From the NCBI GenBank assembly GCA_964629015.1, contig CAZVMN010000006.1, forward strand, positions 143,125 to 207,124: a DNA stretch of 64,000 nucleotides, given 5' to 3'. The first letter of the stretch is position 1, and each line of letters begins with the position of its first letter. Positions 1 through 8,728 of the stretch are shown here, in pieces. The translations under genes and the position numbers were made by a program. Source of the stretch: Oceanococcus sp964629015 (lineage in GTDB: Bacteria > Pseudomonadota > Gammaproteobacteria > Nevskiales > Oceanococcaceae). The notes under the pieces are model-generated. The model was not told where the DNA came from, did no database searches, and saw only the letters and a program-made list of their open reading frames with translations.

Positions 1-35
1 GCGCTCGCGTCGGCGAACACATACGCTCTGATTGA

Positions 36-58
36 GCGGTCACGCGATGCGCGACCGC
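36..58 (-). terminator. Hairpin downstream of tsf
   Basis: An inverted repeat GCGGTC/GACCGC (36-41 and 53-58) lies just after the tsf stop, with extra pairing possible in the loop. There is no clear U-run, so it may be a weak terminator or only a stabilising 3' hairpin. Confidence 0.25.
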
Positions 59-65
59 CGATAAA

Positions 66-950
66 TCAAGCGCCAGCCGCAGCAGCAGCCTGTGCGGCCA
101 CTTCGTCAGCGAAGTTCGCTTCCTGCTTCTCGATACCTTCGCCCACTTCCAGACGAACGAAGCCAGTCACTTTGGCGCCGGCATTCGCCAGCAGCTTTTC
201 GACCGTAACATCGGGATCCTTGACGAAGGGCTGACCGACCAGGGTGATTTCCTGGAGGTACTTGCGAACACGGCCTTCAACCATCTTTTCAATGATCTCG
301 CGCGGCTTGCCGCTACCTTCCGCCTGAGCGATGAGGATTTCACGCTCTTTGTCGAGGACCTCAGTCGGCACATCATCGGCCGACACATGTGCAGGCGCAC
401 TGGCCGCCACGTGCATGGCGATGTCTTTGCCCAGCTCGTCGTTACCACCTTCCAGCGCGACCATCACGCCAATGCGGCTTCCGTGCAAGTAAGTGAAGAC
501 CTGACCAGTACTTTCCAGCTTGGCCACGCGACGCAGGCTCATGTTCTCGCCCAATTTGGCGATCAAAGCGCGGCGTGCTTCATCCAGAGTCTGGCCATTG
601 GCCGACTCGGCCAGCAGCTCCTGTGCATCGGTCTTGCCCGTGGCCAGGGCCACGTCAGCCGCAGTCTGAGCCAGCGACTGGAATTCGTCACCTTTAGAGA
701 CGAAATCCGTTTCGCTGTTGTACTCGACCATCACAGCCTGCTTGCCATCGGCAGCAACAGCAACGCTCAAGACGCCTTCGGCAGCGACACGACCGGCTTT
801 TTTATCAGCCTTGGCTTGGCCATCCTTGCGCATTTTTTCCAGCGCAGCCTCAACGTCGCCACCGGTGGCTTCCAGCGCGCGTTTGCAATCCATCATCGCG
901 GCGCCGGAGCGCTCGCGCAGCTCTTTAACTAGTGCAGCGGTAATCGCCAT
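66..950 (-). CDS. tsf: Elongation factor Ts
   Basis: Translation factor that catalyses GDP/GTP exchange on EF-Tu in the cytoplasm. The 294-residue product is the usual length. It opens with the UBA-like domain (ITAALVKELRERSGAAMMDC, then KRAL), followed by the conserved SETDFV stretch near residue 80 and the two core subdomains. It directly follows rpsB on the minus strand with no gap (rpsB stop at 951), the classic rpsB-tsf operon. The C-terminus is Ala-rich, as is common in GC-rich species. Identification is secure. Confidence 0.98.
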   Translation of the reverse strand: MAITAALVKELRERSGAAMMDCKRALEATGGDVEAALEKMRKDGQAKADKKAGRVAAEGVLSVAVAADGKQAVMVEYNSETDFVSKGDEFQSLAQTAADVALATGKTDAQELLAESANGQTLDEARRALIAKLGENMSLRRVAKLESTGQVFTYLHGSRIGVMVALEGGNDELGKDIAMHVAASAPAHVSADDVPTEVLDKEREILIAQAEGSGKPREIIEKMVEGRVRKYLQEITLVGQPFVKDPDVTVEKLLANAGAKVTGFVRLEVGEGIEKQEANFADEVAAQAAAAAGA

Positions 951-1775
951 TTACTTCGACTCCTCGGAAGCAGGGGTTTCAGTGGTTGCCTCAGCGGCAG
1001 GCGCAGCAGCGGGTTCAGCGGCGACCGGGGCGGCAGCGGCCGGAGCAGCGGCGGCAGCCGGCGCTTCCTCTTTCGGCTTGCGCGCGGTGGTGACGGAACC
1101 ACGACCGGCCAGCACTGCATCAGCAATCGCGGCGGTGTAAACCGAGATGGCACGGGTCGCGTCATCGTTACCCGGAATGATGCTATCGACATTCTTCGGC
1201 GAGTTGTTGGTATCCACCACGGCGATGATCGGAATACCCAGCTTGCGCGCTTCCTTCACAGCGATGCTTTCGTAACCCACGTCAATGATGAACAACGCAT
1301 CAGGCAACGAGGTCATGTTGCGAATACCCTGCAAGCTGCGGTTCAGCTTGTCGTATTCGCGCTGCATCATCAGCGATTCTTTCTTGGAGAACTTGTACTT
1401 GGCAGCGTCTTTGATCTGCTCTTCCAGCTCTTCCATACGCTTGATCGACTGCTTGACCGTTTTGAAGTTGGTCAGCATGCCACCCAGCCAGCGGTGGTTG
1501 ACGTACGGCATTTCGCAACGATCGGCTTCCTTGCGGATAACCTCTTGTGCGGAGCGCTTGGTACCCACGAACATGATGCGACCGCCATTGGCGGCGATAC
1601 GGCTGGCGTGGTTGAACGCATCCTTGAGCATCGGCAGGGTGTGCTCAAGATTGATAATGTGAATCCGATTGCGCGCACCGAAGATGTACGGTGCCATTTG
1701 CGGATTCCAGTAACGGGTGCGATGCCCGAAGTGTGCGCCGGCTTCCAACAGCTGACGCATGGTGACCTGAGTCAT
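951..1775 (-). CDS. rpsB: 30S ribosomal protein S2
   Basis: Ribosomal protein S2 of the small subunit, 274 residues. The N-terminal MRQLLEAGAHFGHRTRYWNP and the later DALFIIDVGYE and GIPIIAVVDTN stretches are family signatures. Residues from about 226 on form a low-complexity Ala/Pro/Glu tail longer than in E. coli S2 and probably disordered; such tails are common in GC-rich relatives. It is the first gene of the rpsB-tsf operon and has a good promoter about 150 bp upstream (1928-1956). Confidence 0.98.
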   Translation of the reverse strand: MTQVTMRQLLEAGAHFGHRTRYWNPQMAPYIFGARNRIHIINLEHTLPMLKDAFNHASRIAANGGRIMFVGTKRSAQEVIRKEADRCEMPYVNHRWLGGMLTNFKTVKQSIKRMEELEEQIKDAAKYKFSKKESLMMQREYDKLNRSLQGIRNMTSLPDALFIIDVGYESIAVKEARKLGIPIIAVVDTNNSPKNVDSIIPGNDDATRAISVYTAAIADAVLAGRGSVTTARKPKEEAPAAAAAPAAAAPVAAEPAAAPAAEATTETPASEESK

Positions 1776-1921
1776 GGTTTACTCCAAATGGGGTTGGGCC
1801 TCCACATACCCCATCATCGGCCTGCGAGCAGGACCCCCGACAACAGTTGATGGCATGTGTGCGGATTAAGCCGAGTATTCGGCGGAATTTCCCATGCAAA
1901 TACCCAAAGGCACTGCGCGGG
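1776..1921 (-). other. Long untranslated leader of rpsB
   Basis: About 145 nt separate the inferred transcription start (near 1921) from the rpsB ATG. In enterobacteria the rpsB leader is a structured target for autoregulation by S2; a similar role here is inferred from position only. The remaining bases of the 315-bp gap up to map (2091) show no gene. Confidence 0.35.
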
Positions 1922-1927
1922 GCGCGC

Positions 1928-1956
1928 TTTATAGCATATTGCGACACCCCAGCCAA
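1928..1956 (-). promoter_or_regulatory. Sigma70-type promoter of rpsB-tsf
   Basis: Read on the minus strand: -35 TTGGCT (1956-1951), a 17-bp spacer, and -10 TATAAA (1933-1928) preceded by TGC (extended -10). Spacing and hexamers are near consensus, as expected for a strongly expressed ribosomal operon. Confidence 0.7.
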
Positions 1957-2090
1957 CACGCAGTAGCGCGCTATCCGCTTTGAATGGGGTTTCGGTATCA
2001 ACCAGTAGCGGATTCTGCGATCATATACGGTTGAATCGGGCCTTCAGCGCATGTGTCATGCCACCGGCCCAGCAACGATATTGAGCTCTC

Positions 2091-2855
2091 ATGCCCATCA
2101 GCATAAAAAGCCCCGACGAGATTGAGCACATGCGCACGGCTGGCCGCCTGGCCTCCGAGGTGCTCGACATGATTACCCCGCATGTGCAGCCGGGCATCAG
2201 CACCGATGAACTCAACAGCATTTGCCACGAGTACATCGTGAATCAGCAGGGCGCAATTCCAGCCCCCTTGAATTACCACGGATTCCCGAAGTCGATTTGC
2301 ACCTCGGTCAACCATGTGGTTTGCCATGGCATCCCCGGACCGAAGAAGCTCAAACGCGGCGACATCGTCAATATCGACATCACGGTGATCAAAGACGGTT
2401 TTCATGGCGACACCAGCCGCATGTTTGCGGTCGGTGATGTCCCGGTCATCGCACAGCGTGTGTGTGAGACCGCACTGCACGCCATGCATGCCGGCATCGC
2501 CATGGTCAAACCGGGAGTACGCCTGGGTGACATCGGCCACACCATACAAACCCTGGCGGAAAAAGCCGGCTTCTCGGTGGTGCGCGAATACTGTGGTCAC
2601 GGCATCGGGCGCGAATTCCACGAAGAACCGCAGGTTCTGCATTACGGAACCCCCGGCACCGGCGTGACGCTGGAGGCCGGCATGACCTTCACGATCGAGC
2701 CGATGATCAATGTTGGTCGCAAGGACGTGAAGTTGCTGCAGGATGACTGGACGGTGGTGACCCGCGATCGCTCGTTGTCGGCCCAATGGGAACACACCGT
2801 GCTGGTCACACCGGACGGATACGAGATCCTCACCACCTCAGCAGGCGCTGCATGA
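2091..2855 (+). CDS. map: Type I methionine aminopeptidase
   Basis: Removes the initiator Met from nascent proteins; cytoplasmic, with a dinuclear metal site. The 254-residue product has the pita-bread fold signatures: YHGFPKSICTSVN, then VNIDITVI with the metal-binding Asp residues, YCGHGIGREFHEEP with the His ligand, and TFTIEPM plus the final WEHTVLVT carrying Glu ligands. It sits divergent from rpsB, a conserved pairing in proteobacteria. Its TGA overlaps the glnD ATG (ATGA), so the downstream genes are likely translationally coupled. Confidence 0.97.
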   Translation: MPISIKSPDEIEHMRTAGRLASEVLDMITPHVQPGISTDELNSICHEYIVNQQGAIPAPLNYHGFPKSICTSVNHVVCHGIPGPKKLKRGDIVNIDITVIKDGFHGDTSRMFAVGDVPVIAQRVCETALHAMHAGIAMVKPGVRLGDIGHTIQTLAEKAGFSVVREYCGHGIGREFHEEPQVLHYGTPGTGVTLEAGMTFTIEPMINVGRKDVKLLQDDWTVVTRDRSLSAQWEHTVLVTPDGYEILTTSAGAA

Positions 2856-5515
2856 GCGCTCAGCTGATGCCCGAACTGGCTGAGCTCAGCCAAGCAGAAT
2901 TGAGCGAGTTGCTTAAACGCAATCCCGGCGATCCGATTGCCTGGCGCCAGCTACTCACCGACATCCGCCAGGCCCAATCGGAGTCCTTCCGAAACGGCAC
3001 CCCGGCCAGCGAACTGATTGCTCGCTACACCGCCATCGTCGATCAAATGTTGATCACCGCCTGGGCAACCCTGGTTCCGAGCGCGGCGCCCGCCGCTTTG
3101 GTTGCGGTCGGCGGCTACGGTCGCGGCGAACTGCTACCGCGCTCAGACATTGATCTGTTGGTGTTGTACGCCGAAGGCCAGCTGGAAGAGATCCAATCCG
3201 AGCTGGGGGCGTTCATCACCTTCGCCTGGGACATGGGACTGGAAGTCGGCCACAGCGTGCGCTCACCGTCTGAATGCGCCAGCGAGGCAGCCGCTGACAT
3301 CACCGTGGTCACCAATCTGATGGAAAGCCGCCTGCTGACCGGGCGCGAAGATCTGTTTCAGGCCATGGACCAGGCGATTGGTCCGGACCACATCTGGCCC
3401 GAGGACCAGTTCTTCAAGGCCAAAATGGCCGAACAACTGCAGCGCTACAAGCAATACGACGATACCGCCTACAAGCTGGAACCCAATGTCAAAGAAGGCC
3501 CCGGCGGCCTGCGTGACATCCAGATTATCGGTTGGGTCACGCAACGACATTACGGCACGGCTGGGCTGGAAGAGCTGCATGCCCAGGGGCTGCTCAAATC
3601 CAACGAACTCAGCAGCCTGATTTCCGGCCGCGAATTCCTGTGGCAGGTACGTTTTGCCCTGCACATGCTGACCAACCGCGCCGAAGACCGCCTGCTGTTC
3701 GATCATCAGCTGCGTGTCGCCGAGCTGTTCGGTTACCAGGACAAGAGCCACAACCTCGCGGTCGAGCAGTTCATGCAGATGTACTACCGCACCATCAAGG
3801 GCTTGTCGGCGCTCAACGACATCTTCCTGCAGCTGATGGACGAAGACATCTTCCATCGCAAGCAGCGTGACGAACCACAGGTGCTGGACGACAACTTCCA
3901 GCTGCGCCACGGCTTCATTGAATGCCGAGAGGCCGATCTGTTCCAGCAGCGCCCGCTGGCCTTGCTGGAAATCTTCCGCACCTGGGCCAACAACGAACAT
4001 CTCAAGATCAAAGGGATCAGCGCCGACACCCTGCGCGAGATTCGCCGCGACCGCGAAAATATCGCGGAGATCCGCGACAGCCGTGAAGCACGCCAGCTGT
4101 TCATGGAGATCCTGCGCATGGAGCGCGGCGTGCTGCACAGCCTGCGCCGCATGAATCGCTACGGGATCCTGGGTCGCTATATCCCGGCCTTCGGCAAAAT
4201 CATCGGGCGCATGCAGTACGACCTGTTCCACACGCTGACGGTCGACGAACACACATTGTTTGTGGTGCGCAATATTCGGCGTCTGGCGGTACCCGAATTC
4301 CGTCACGAATTCCCTGCCCTGTCGGAGTTGCATGATCAGCTGAACAAGCCGGAGCTGCTCTACCTGGCCGGCCTGTTCCACGACATCGCCAAGGGACGCG
4401 AAGGCGATCACTCCGAGCTCGGCGCACAGGATGCCTACGATTTCTGTCAGAGCCACGGCCTGTCCAGCCAAGACAGCGAAACTGTCAGCTGGCTGGTGCG
4501 CTATCACTTGCTGATGTCGCTGACCGCCCAGCGCAAGGATGTCTCTGATCCCGATGTGATCAATCACTTCGTCAAACAAGTCGAAACCAGCGACCGGCTC
4601 AACCTGCTTTATCTGCTCACGGTGTGTGACATTCGCGCCACCAACCCGAAGCTGTGGAACGGGTTTCGCGAAGGCCTGCTGCGCACCCTGTACTCCTCCG
4701 CGCGCCGTGTGCTGGAACGTGGAGATCCGGTCGGGACATCGGAACTGATCGCGGAAACCCGTGATGCGGCCCGACTGATGTGCTTGGAATACGGCCTGGG
4801 CGAAGATCGGATCGAGCACGTCTGGGATCGCTTCGAAGACGATTATTTCCTCAAATACAGCGCAGAAGAAGTGGCTTGGCACGTGCAAGCCATCGTCAAT
4901 GCACCCGCCGACAAACCCTGCGTTCTGGTCCGTCATTTCAGTGCCCGCGGCACCGCTGTGCTGGTATACATGAAAGACGCACCGAAGCTGTTCGGCATTA
5001 CCAGTTCCTGCCTGGCTCAACTGGGTCTGAGCATTCTCGATGCACGCATCCAATCCAGCGTGGATGATTACGTGCTGGACACCTTCATCGTGAGTGAAGC
5101 CGACGGCACCGAGATCACCGATCCCAACCGCCGCCAGGAAATCGGCCAAACCTTGAGCAAGACGCTGAACCGTGCCGAAAGCCCACAGCCGGTGGCACGT
5201 CGCGTGTCACAGCGCGCACGTCACTTCTCCACCCCGGTGCAGATCTATTTCACCATCGACAACGACAAGAATCAGACCCTGATGGAACTGGTTGCCGACG
5301 ATCGCCCTGGCCTACTTGCAACCGTCAGTGTTGTATTCGATGAACTCGACGTTGAACTGCGCGCTGCCAAGATCGGCACCATCGGCGAGCGCGCGGAAGA
5401 CGTGTTTTTCCTCACCGATCGACAAGGCCGCGCCTTGACTGACCCCGCGACGCTACATGCGCTGCGCGAAGGCGTTACTGAACATATCAATCTTTTGACT
5501 GACAGCACGAAATGA
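2852..5515 (+). CDS. glnD: [Protein-PII] uridylyltransferase / uridylyl-removing enzyme
   Basis: Bifunctional nitrogen sensor that uridylylates PII at low glutamine and deuridylylates it at high glutamine. I place the start at 2852 (ATGA overlap with map), giving 887 residues; an in-frame start 66 bp upstream lies inside map and is unlikely. Domains in order: nucleotidyltransferase with GGYGRGELLPRSDIDLLVL (about residues 87-105, catalytic Asp pair 99/101), the PII-UTase linker, an HD domain with GLFHDIAKGREGDH (about 507-520), and two C-terminal ACT domains (about 700-770 and 810-880) that bind glutamine. It overlaps dapD by 4 bp. Confidence 0.96.
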   Translation: MSAQLMPELAELSQAELSELLKRNPGDPIAWRQLLTDIRQAQSESFRNGTPASELIARYTAIVDQMLITAWATLVPSAAPAALVAVGGYGRGELLPRSDIDLLVLYAEGQLEEIQSELGAFITFAWDMGLEVGHSVRSPSECASEAAADITVVTNLMESRLLTGREDLFQAMDQAIGPDHIWPEDQFFKAKMAEQLQRYKQYDDTAYKLEPNVKEGPGGLRDIQIIGWVTQRHYGTAGLEELHAQGLLKSNELSSLISGREFLWQVRFALHMLTNRAEDRLLFDHQLRVAELFGYQDKSHNLAVEQFMQMYYRTIKGLSALNDIFLQLMDEDIFHRKQRDEPQVLDDNFQLRHGFIECREADLFQQRPLALLEIFRTWANNEHLKIKGISADTLREIRRDRENIAEIRDSREARQLFMEILRMERGVLHSLRRMNRYGILGRYIPAFGKIIGRMQYDLFHTLTVDEHTLFVVRNIRRLAVPEFRHEFPALSELHDQLNKPELLYLAGLFHDIAKGREGDHSELGAQDAYDFCQSHGLSSQDSETVSWLVRYHLLMSLTAQRKDVSDPDVINHFVKQVETSDRLNLLYLLTVCDIRATNPKLWNGFREGLLRTLYSSARRVLERGDPVGTSELIAETRDAARLMCLEYGLGEDRIEHVWDRFEDDYFLKYSAEEVAWHVQAIVNAPADKPCVLVRHFSARGTAVLVYMKDAPKLFGITSSCLAQLGLSILDARIQSSVDDYVLDTFIVSEADGTEITDPNRRQEIGQTLSKTLNRAESPQPVARRVSQRARHFSTPVQIYFTIDNDKNQTLMELVADDRPGLLATVSVVFDELDVELRAAKIGTIGERAEDVFFLTDRQGRALTDPATLHALREGVTEHINLLTDSTK

Positions 5516-6351
5516 CACAACAAGACCTGCAAAACCAGATCGAAACCGCTTTTGAAAACCGCGCCAACATCGACCCCAACGACACCACCCTGCACGACGC
5601 CGTCGGTCAGGCCATTGCCGGCATCGACAACGGCAGCCTGCGCGTTGCCGAACCCACCAGCAACGGCTGGCAGGTCAATCAGTGGCTGAAGAAAGCGGTT
5701 CTGCTGTATTTCCGTCTGCACGACAATGTCGTCATTGACGGGGCGGAAACCACCTACTTCGACAAAGTTCCCGGAAAATTCACCGGTTGGACCGATCAGG
5801 ACTTCCGCGCCTTGGGCGCCCGCGTAGTGCCGCCGGCCATGGTGCGTAAAGGTTCCTATATCGCTCCCAGCGTGGTGCTGATGCCGAGCTATGTAAACAT
5901 CGGCGCCTACGTCGACTCCGGCACCATGGTCGACACCTGGGCCACCGTCGGCTCCTGTGCCCAGATTGGCAAGAACGTGCATTTGTCCGGCGGCGTGGGT
6001 ATTGGTGGGGTCCTGGAACCGCTGCAGGCCAATCCGACCATCATCGAAGATGATTGCTTTGTCGGCGCCCGTTCAGAAATCGTTGAAGGCGTCATTGTGG
6101 AGCGCGGCTCAGTGATCTCCATGGGCGTGTTTATCGGTCAAAGCACCCCGATATTCAACCGCGAAACCGGCGACATCAGCTATGGCCGCGTGCCCGCGGG
6201 CAGTGTCGTGGTGGCCGGTTCGCTGCCCAAAAATGGCCCTGGCGGGGTGTACAACCTGAACTGTGCTGTGATCGTGAAGCAGGTCACCGAAAGCACCCGC
6301 GCCAAAGTCGGCATCAACGAATTGCTGCGCGAGGCCGCGACCCAGTCGTGA
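5512..6351 (+). CDS. dapD: Tetrahydrodipicolinate N-succinyltransferase
   Basis: Transfers succinyl from succinyl-CoA to tetrahydrodipicolinate in the lysine/diaminopimelate pathway. The 279-residue protein has an N-terminal helical part and then a left-handed beta-helix of hexapeptide repeats (about residues 100-230, e.g. VVLMPSYVNIGAYVDSGTMV and GVGIGGVLEP). The start ATG overlaps the glnD stop, and its own TGA overlaps the GTG of dapE, so the whole map-glnD-dapD-dapE set looks like one operon. Confidence 0.96.
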   Translation: MTQQDLQNQIETAFENRANIDPNDTTLHDAVGQAIAGIDNGSLRVAEPTSNGWQVNQWLKKAVLLYFRLHDNVVIDGAETTYFDKVPGKFTGWTDQDFRALGARVVPPAMVRKGSYIAPSVVLMPSYVNIGAYVDSGTMVDTWATVGSCAQIGKNVHLSGGVGIGGVLEPLQANPTIIEDDCFVGARSEIVEGVIVERGSVISMGVFIGQSTPIFNRETGDISYGRVPAGSVVVAGSLPKNGPGGVYNLNCAVIVKQVTESTRAKVGINELLREAATQS

Positions 6352-7499
6352 GTGTCAACACTGCGGCTGCCCGCGCACTGCTGCGCGACTTGATCGCGCG
6401 CCGCTCGCTCACCCCGGACGACGCGGGTTGCAGCCAGCAACTCGCCGATGCGCTGTCGCCTTTTGGCTTCGAGCACGAATGGCTGAATCACAACGGTGTC
6501 ACCAATCTCTGGTCGGTTCGCCGCTGTGGTCACGGCAATGCGCCGCTGGTGGTCTTTGCCGGCCACACCGATGTGGTGCCCACCGGCGATCTGAAAAATT
6601 GGGAGTCTGATCCGTTTGTTCCCACCGAGCGTGATGGCGTGCTCTACGGGCGCGGCGCAGCCGACATGAAATCCGGCTTGGCCGCCATGACAACAGCGGC
6701 TCAGGCCGCGGCGCAAACCGATTTGAGCTTCGATCTGGCCTTCCTGATCACCAGTGATGAAGAAGGTCCGGCGCGTGACGGCACGCGCTATGTCGCGGAT
6801 GTACTCAAACAACGTGGCATTCAACCCAACTGTGTGATCGTTGGGGAAGCGACGGCCGATGAAAACATTGGCGACCGATTTATTGTCGGTCGCCGAGGCT
6901 CGATTGGCTGCAATCTGACCGTGCACGGCGTGCAGGGGCATGTGGCGTATCCGCACAAAGCGGACAATCCGGTGCATCGCGTCCTCCCGGCTCTGACCGA
7001 GCTGGCTGCCACCCACTGGGATGACGGCAACGCGGATTTCCCACCGACCAGCTTCCAGATCGCCAATTTCCACAGTGGCACCGGCGCGACCAACGTGATC
7101 CCGGGCCAGGCCGAGGTGGTCTTCAACTTCCGCTATGCACCCTGCTCGTCAGCCGACGGACTGAAACAGCAGGTCATCGAATGCCTGGACAGACACGGTG
7201 TTCGCTACAGTGCGGATTGGTGGCACACCGGCGAGCCTTACTATACGCCGCCCGGTGTTCTCACCGCCGCCACCGACGCCGCGATTGCCCAAGTCACCGG
7301 ACGCACGCCTGTGCATTTCACCGGCGGTGGCACGTCCGATGGCCGCTTTCTTGCCCCTCTTGGGGCCGAGGTGATCGAGTTGGGTCCGGTTAGCGCCAGC
7401 ATTCACAAGTTCAACGAGCATCTGCTGCTGAGCGACTTTGACGCCCTGTGTCAGATCCACGCCACGTTGCTGGACGAGTTGTCAGAACGTTTGAGCTGA
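6348..7499 (+). CDS. dapE: Succinyl-diaminopimelate desuccinylase
   Basis: Di-zinc M20 hydrolase that releases succinate from N-succinyl-L,L-DAP, the next-but-one step after DapD. The 383-residue product starts with GTG at 6348, which overlaps the dapD stop (GTGA). Visible metal-site motifs are FAGHTDVVPTG, GRGAADMKSGLA with the bridging Asp, and SDEEGPA with the general-base Glu; the dimerisation domain follows (GRRGSIGCNLTVHGVQGHVAYPH) and FTGGGTSDGRF is near the C-terminus. A strong bidirectional terminator follows at 7525. Confidence 0.96.
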   Translation: MSVNTAAARALLRDLIARRSLTPDDAGCSQQLADALSPFGFEHEWLNHNGVTNLWSVRRCGHGNAPLVVFAGHTDVVPTGDLKNWESDPFVPTERDGVLYGRGAADMKSGLAAMTTAAQAAAQTDLSFDLAFLITSDEEGPARDGTRYVADVLKQRGIQPNCVIVGEATADENIGDRFIVGRRGSIGCNLTVHGVQGHVAYPHKADNPVHRVLPALTELAATHWDDGNADFPPTSFQIANFHSGTGATNVIPGQAEVVFNFRYAPCSSADGLKQQVIECLDRHGVRYSADWWHTGEPYYTPPGVLTAATDAAIAQVTGRTPVHFTGGGTSDGRFLAPLGAEVIELGPVSASIHKFNEHLLLSDFDALCQIHATLLDELSERLS

Positions 7500-7524
7500 C
7501 CGCCGCGTGGCAAAGAGCGCAAAC

Positions 7525-7553
7525 AAAAACGGCCGGATAATCCGGCCGTTTTT
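7525..7553. terminator. Bidirectional intrinsic terminator between dapE and the aldolase gene
   Basis: Ten-bp perfect stem AACGGCCGGA / TCCGGCCGTT with a TAA loop, flanked by A-run and T-run. It lies between convergent genes and can serve both strands. Confidence 0.85.
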
Positions 7554-7572
7554 ATGCACGAGTGAGTGAAAC

Positions 7573-8592
7573 TCAGGCCGCGCTTTCCATCGCGTCGGTG
7601 TATTCACCCAGAGCCGCAGCGCTGTTGCAGCGGGCACGATGCATGAACGCCGCCTGGCCTGCAGCCACATTGGCGGTCTGACCACCCCAAGCTTTCAGCG
7701 CCGCTGCTTGCAGAGCCCGACCGTAGGAGAAGCTCAGCGCCCACGGATGCGGACCCAGTTTGTTCATCGCGTCGAGATGGGCGGTTGCCAACTCATCGCT
7801 TTGACCACCGGACAAAAATACGATGCCCGGAACCGCTGCCGGCACATAACGGGTCAAGCAACGCACGGTGGCTTCGGCCACGGTCTGGATGTCGGCCTGC
7901 ACCGGACAGGTCGTGCCGGAAATCACCATATTCGGCTTGAGCAACATGCCCTCAAAGGCCACGCCTTGCGCATCCAGCTGACCAAACACGGTGGCCAGAG
8001 CCGCCGCGGTCACGTCTTCGCAGGTTTCCAGATCGTGCGAACCGTCCATGATCACTTCCGGCTCAACGATCGGCACAATGCCCTGCTCCTGGCACAGCGC
8101 CGCGTAACGGGCCAACGCGTGTGCATTGGTGTCCAGGCAATACATGCTCGGCAGATCTTCATCAATGTTGATGACCGCACGCCATTTGGCAAAACGAGCG
8201 CCAGCCTTGCGGTACTCGATCAGGCGCTCACGCAGACCATCCAGACCTTCGGTGATTTTCTCACCGTCGGCACCGGCCAGATCCTTGGCGCCTTTGTCGA
8301 CTTTAATTCCCGGAATCACACCTTTGTCAGCCAGCAGCTTGGAGAACGGCGTACCGTCAGCGGCTTTCTGGAACAAGGTTTCCTCGTAAAGAATCACGCC
8401 ACTCACATATTTCTCAACACCGTCGGCTGAGAACAACATATCGCGATAGGCACGACGTGCTTCTTCAGTGGACTCGACGTTGATGGAATCGAAGCGCTTC
8501 TTGATCGTCGGCGAGCTTTCGTCCGCCGCCAAAATACCCCGACCCGGCTCGACCAGTTCACGCGCAGTGGCGCTCAGCACATCGAGATTCAT
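7573..8592 (-). CDS. Class I fructose-bisphosphate aldolase
   Basis: Cleaves/forms fructose-1,6-bisphosphate through a Schiff-base lysine in glycolysis and gluconeogenesis. The 339-residue protein matches the classical (eukaryote-like, PF00274) class I family: GRGILAADES near residue 20, KWRAVINI in the barrel, IVPIVEPEV, and the Schiff-base region MLLKPNMV. I choose the ATG at 8592 because AAAGGAG lies just upstream; the reading frame extends 22 codons further without support. It is not the bacterial class II zinc enzyme, so it needs no zinc, which is notable next to the zinc-sparing genes elsewhere in the window. Confidence 0.93.
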   Translation of the reverse strand: MNLDVLSATARELVEPGRGILAADESSPTIKKRFDSINVESTEEARRAYRDMLFSADGVEKYVSGVILYEETLFQKAADGTPFSKLLADKGVIPGIKVDKGAKDLAGADGEKITEGLDGLRERLIEYRKAGARFAKWRAVINIDEDLPSMYCLDTNAHALARYAALCQEQGIVPIVEPEVIMDGSHDLETCEDVTAAALATVFGQLDAQGVAFEGMLLKPNMVISGTTCPVQADIQTVAEATVRCLTRYVPAAVPGIVFLSGGQSDELATAHLDAMNKLGPHPWALSFSYGRALQAAALKAWGGQTANVAAGQAAFMHRARCNSAAALGEYTDAMESAA

Positions 8593-8728
8593 TGTGTAAA
8601 CTCCTTTGGATTCAGACAGTTCGCTCACAATTGCGAAATTGCAGCAAGCGAATGGCAAGGGAATGCCGGAACCACCGTCAACGGCAGGCCGGGATACAGC
8701 CGACTATTTTAGCAGATGCCGAGGCGCG

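Noticed and set aside
3263..5149. 628-codon open frame antisense to glnD
   Set aside because: Mirrors the codon periodicity of glnD in GC-rich DNA; its protein has no recognisable motif and glnD is complete on the other strand.
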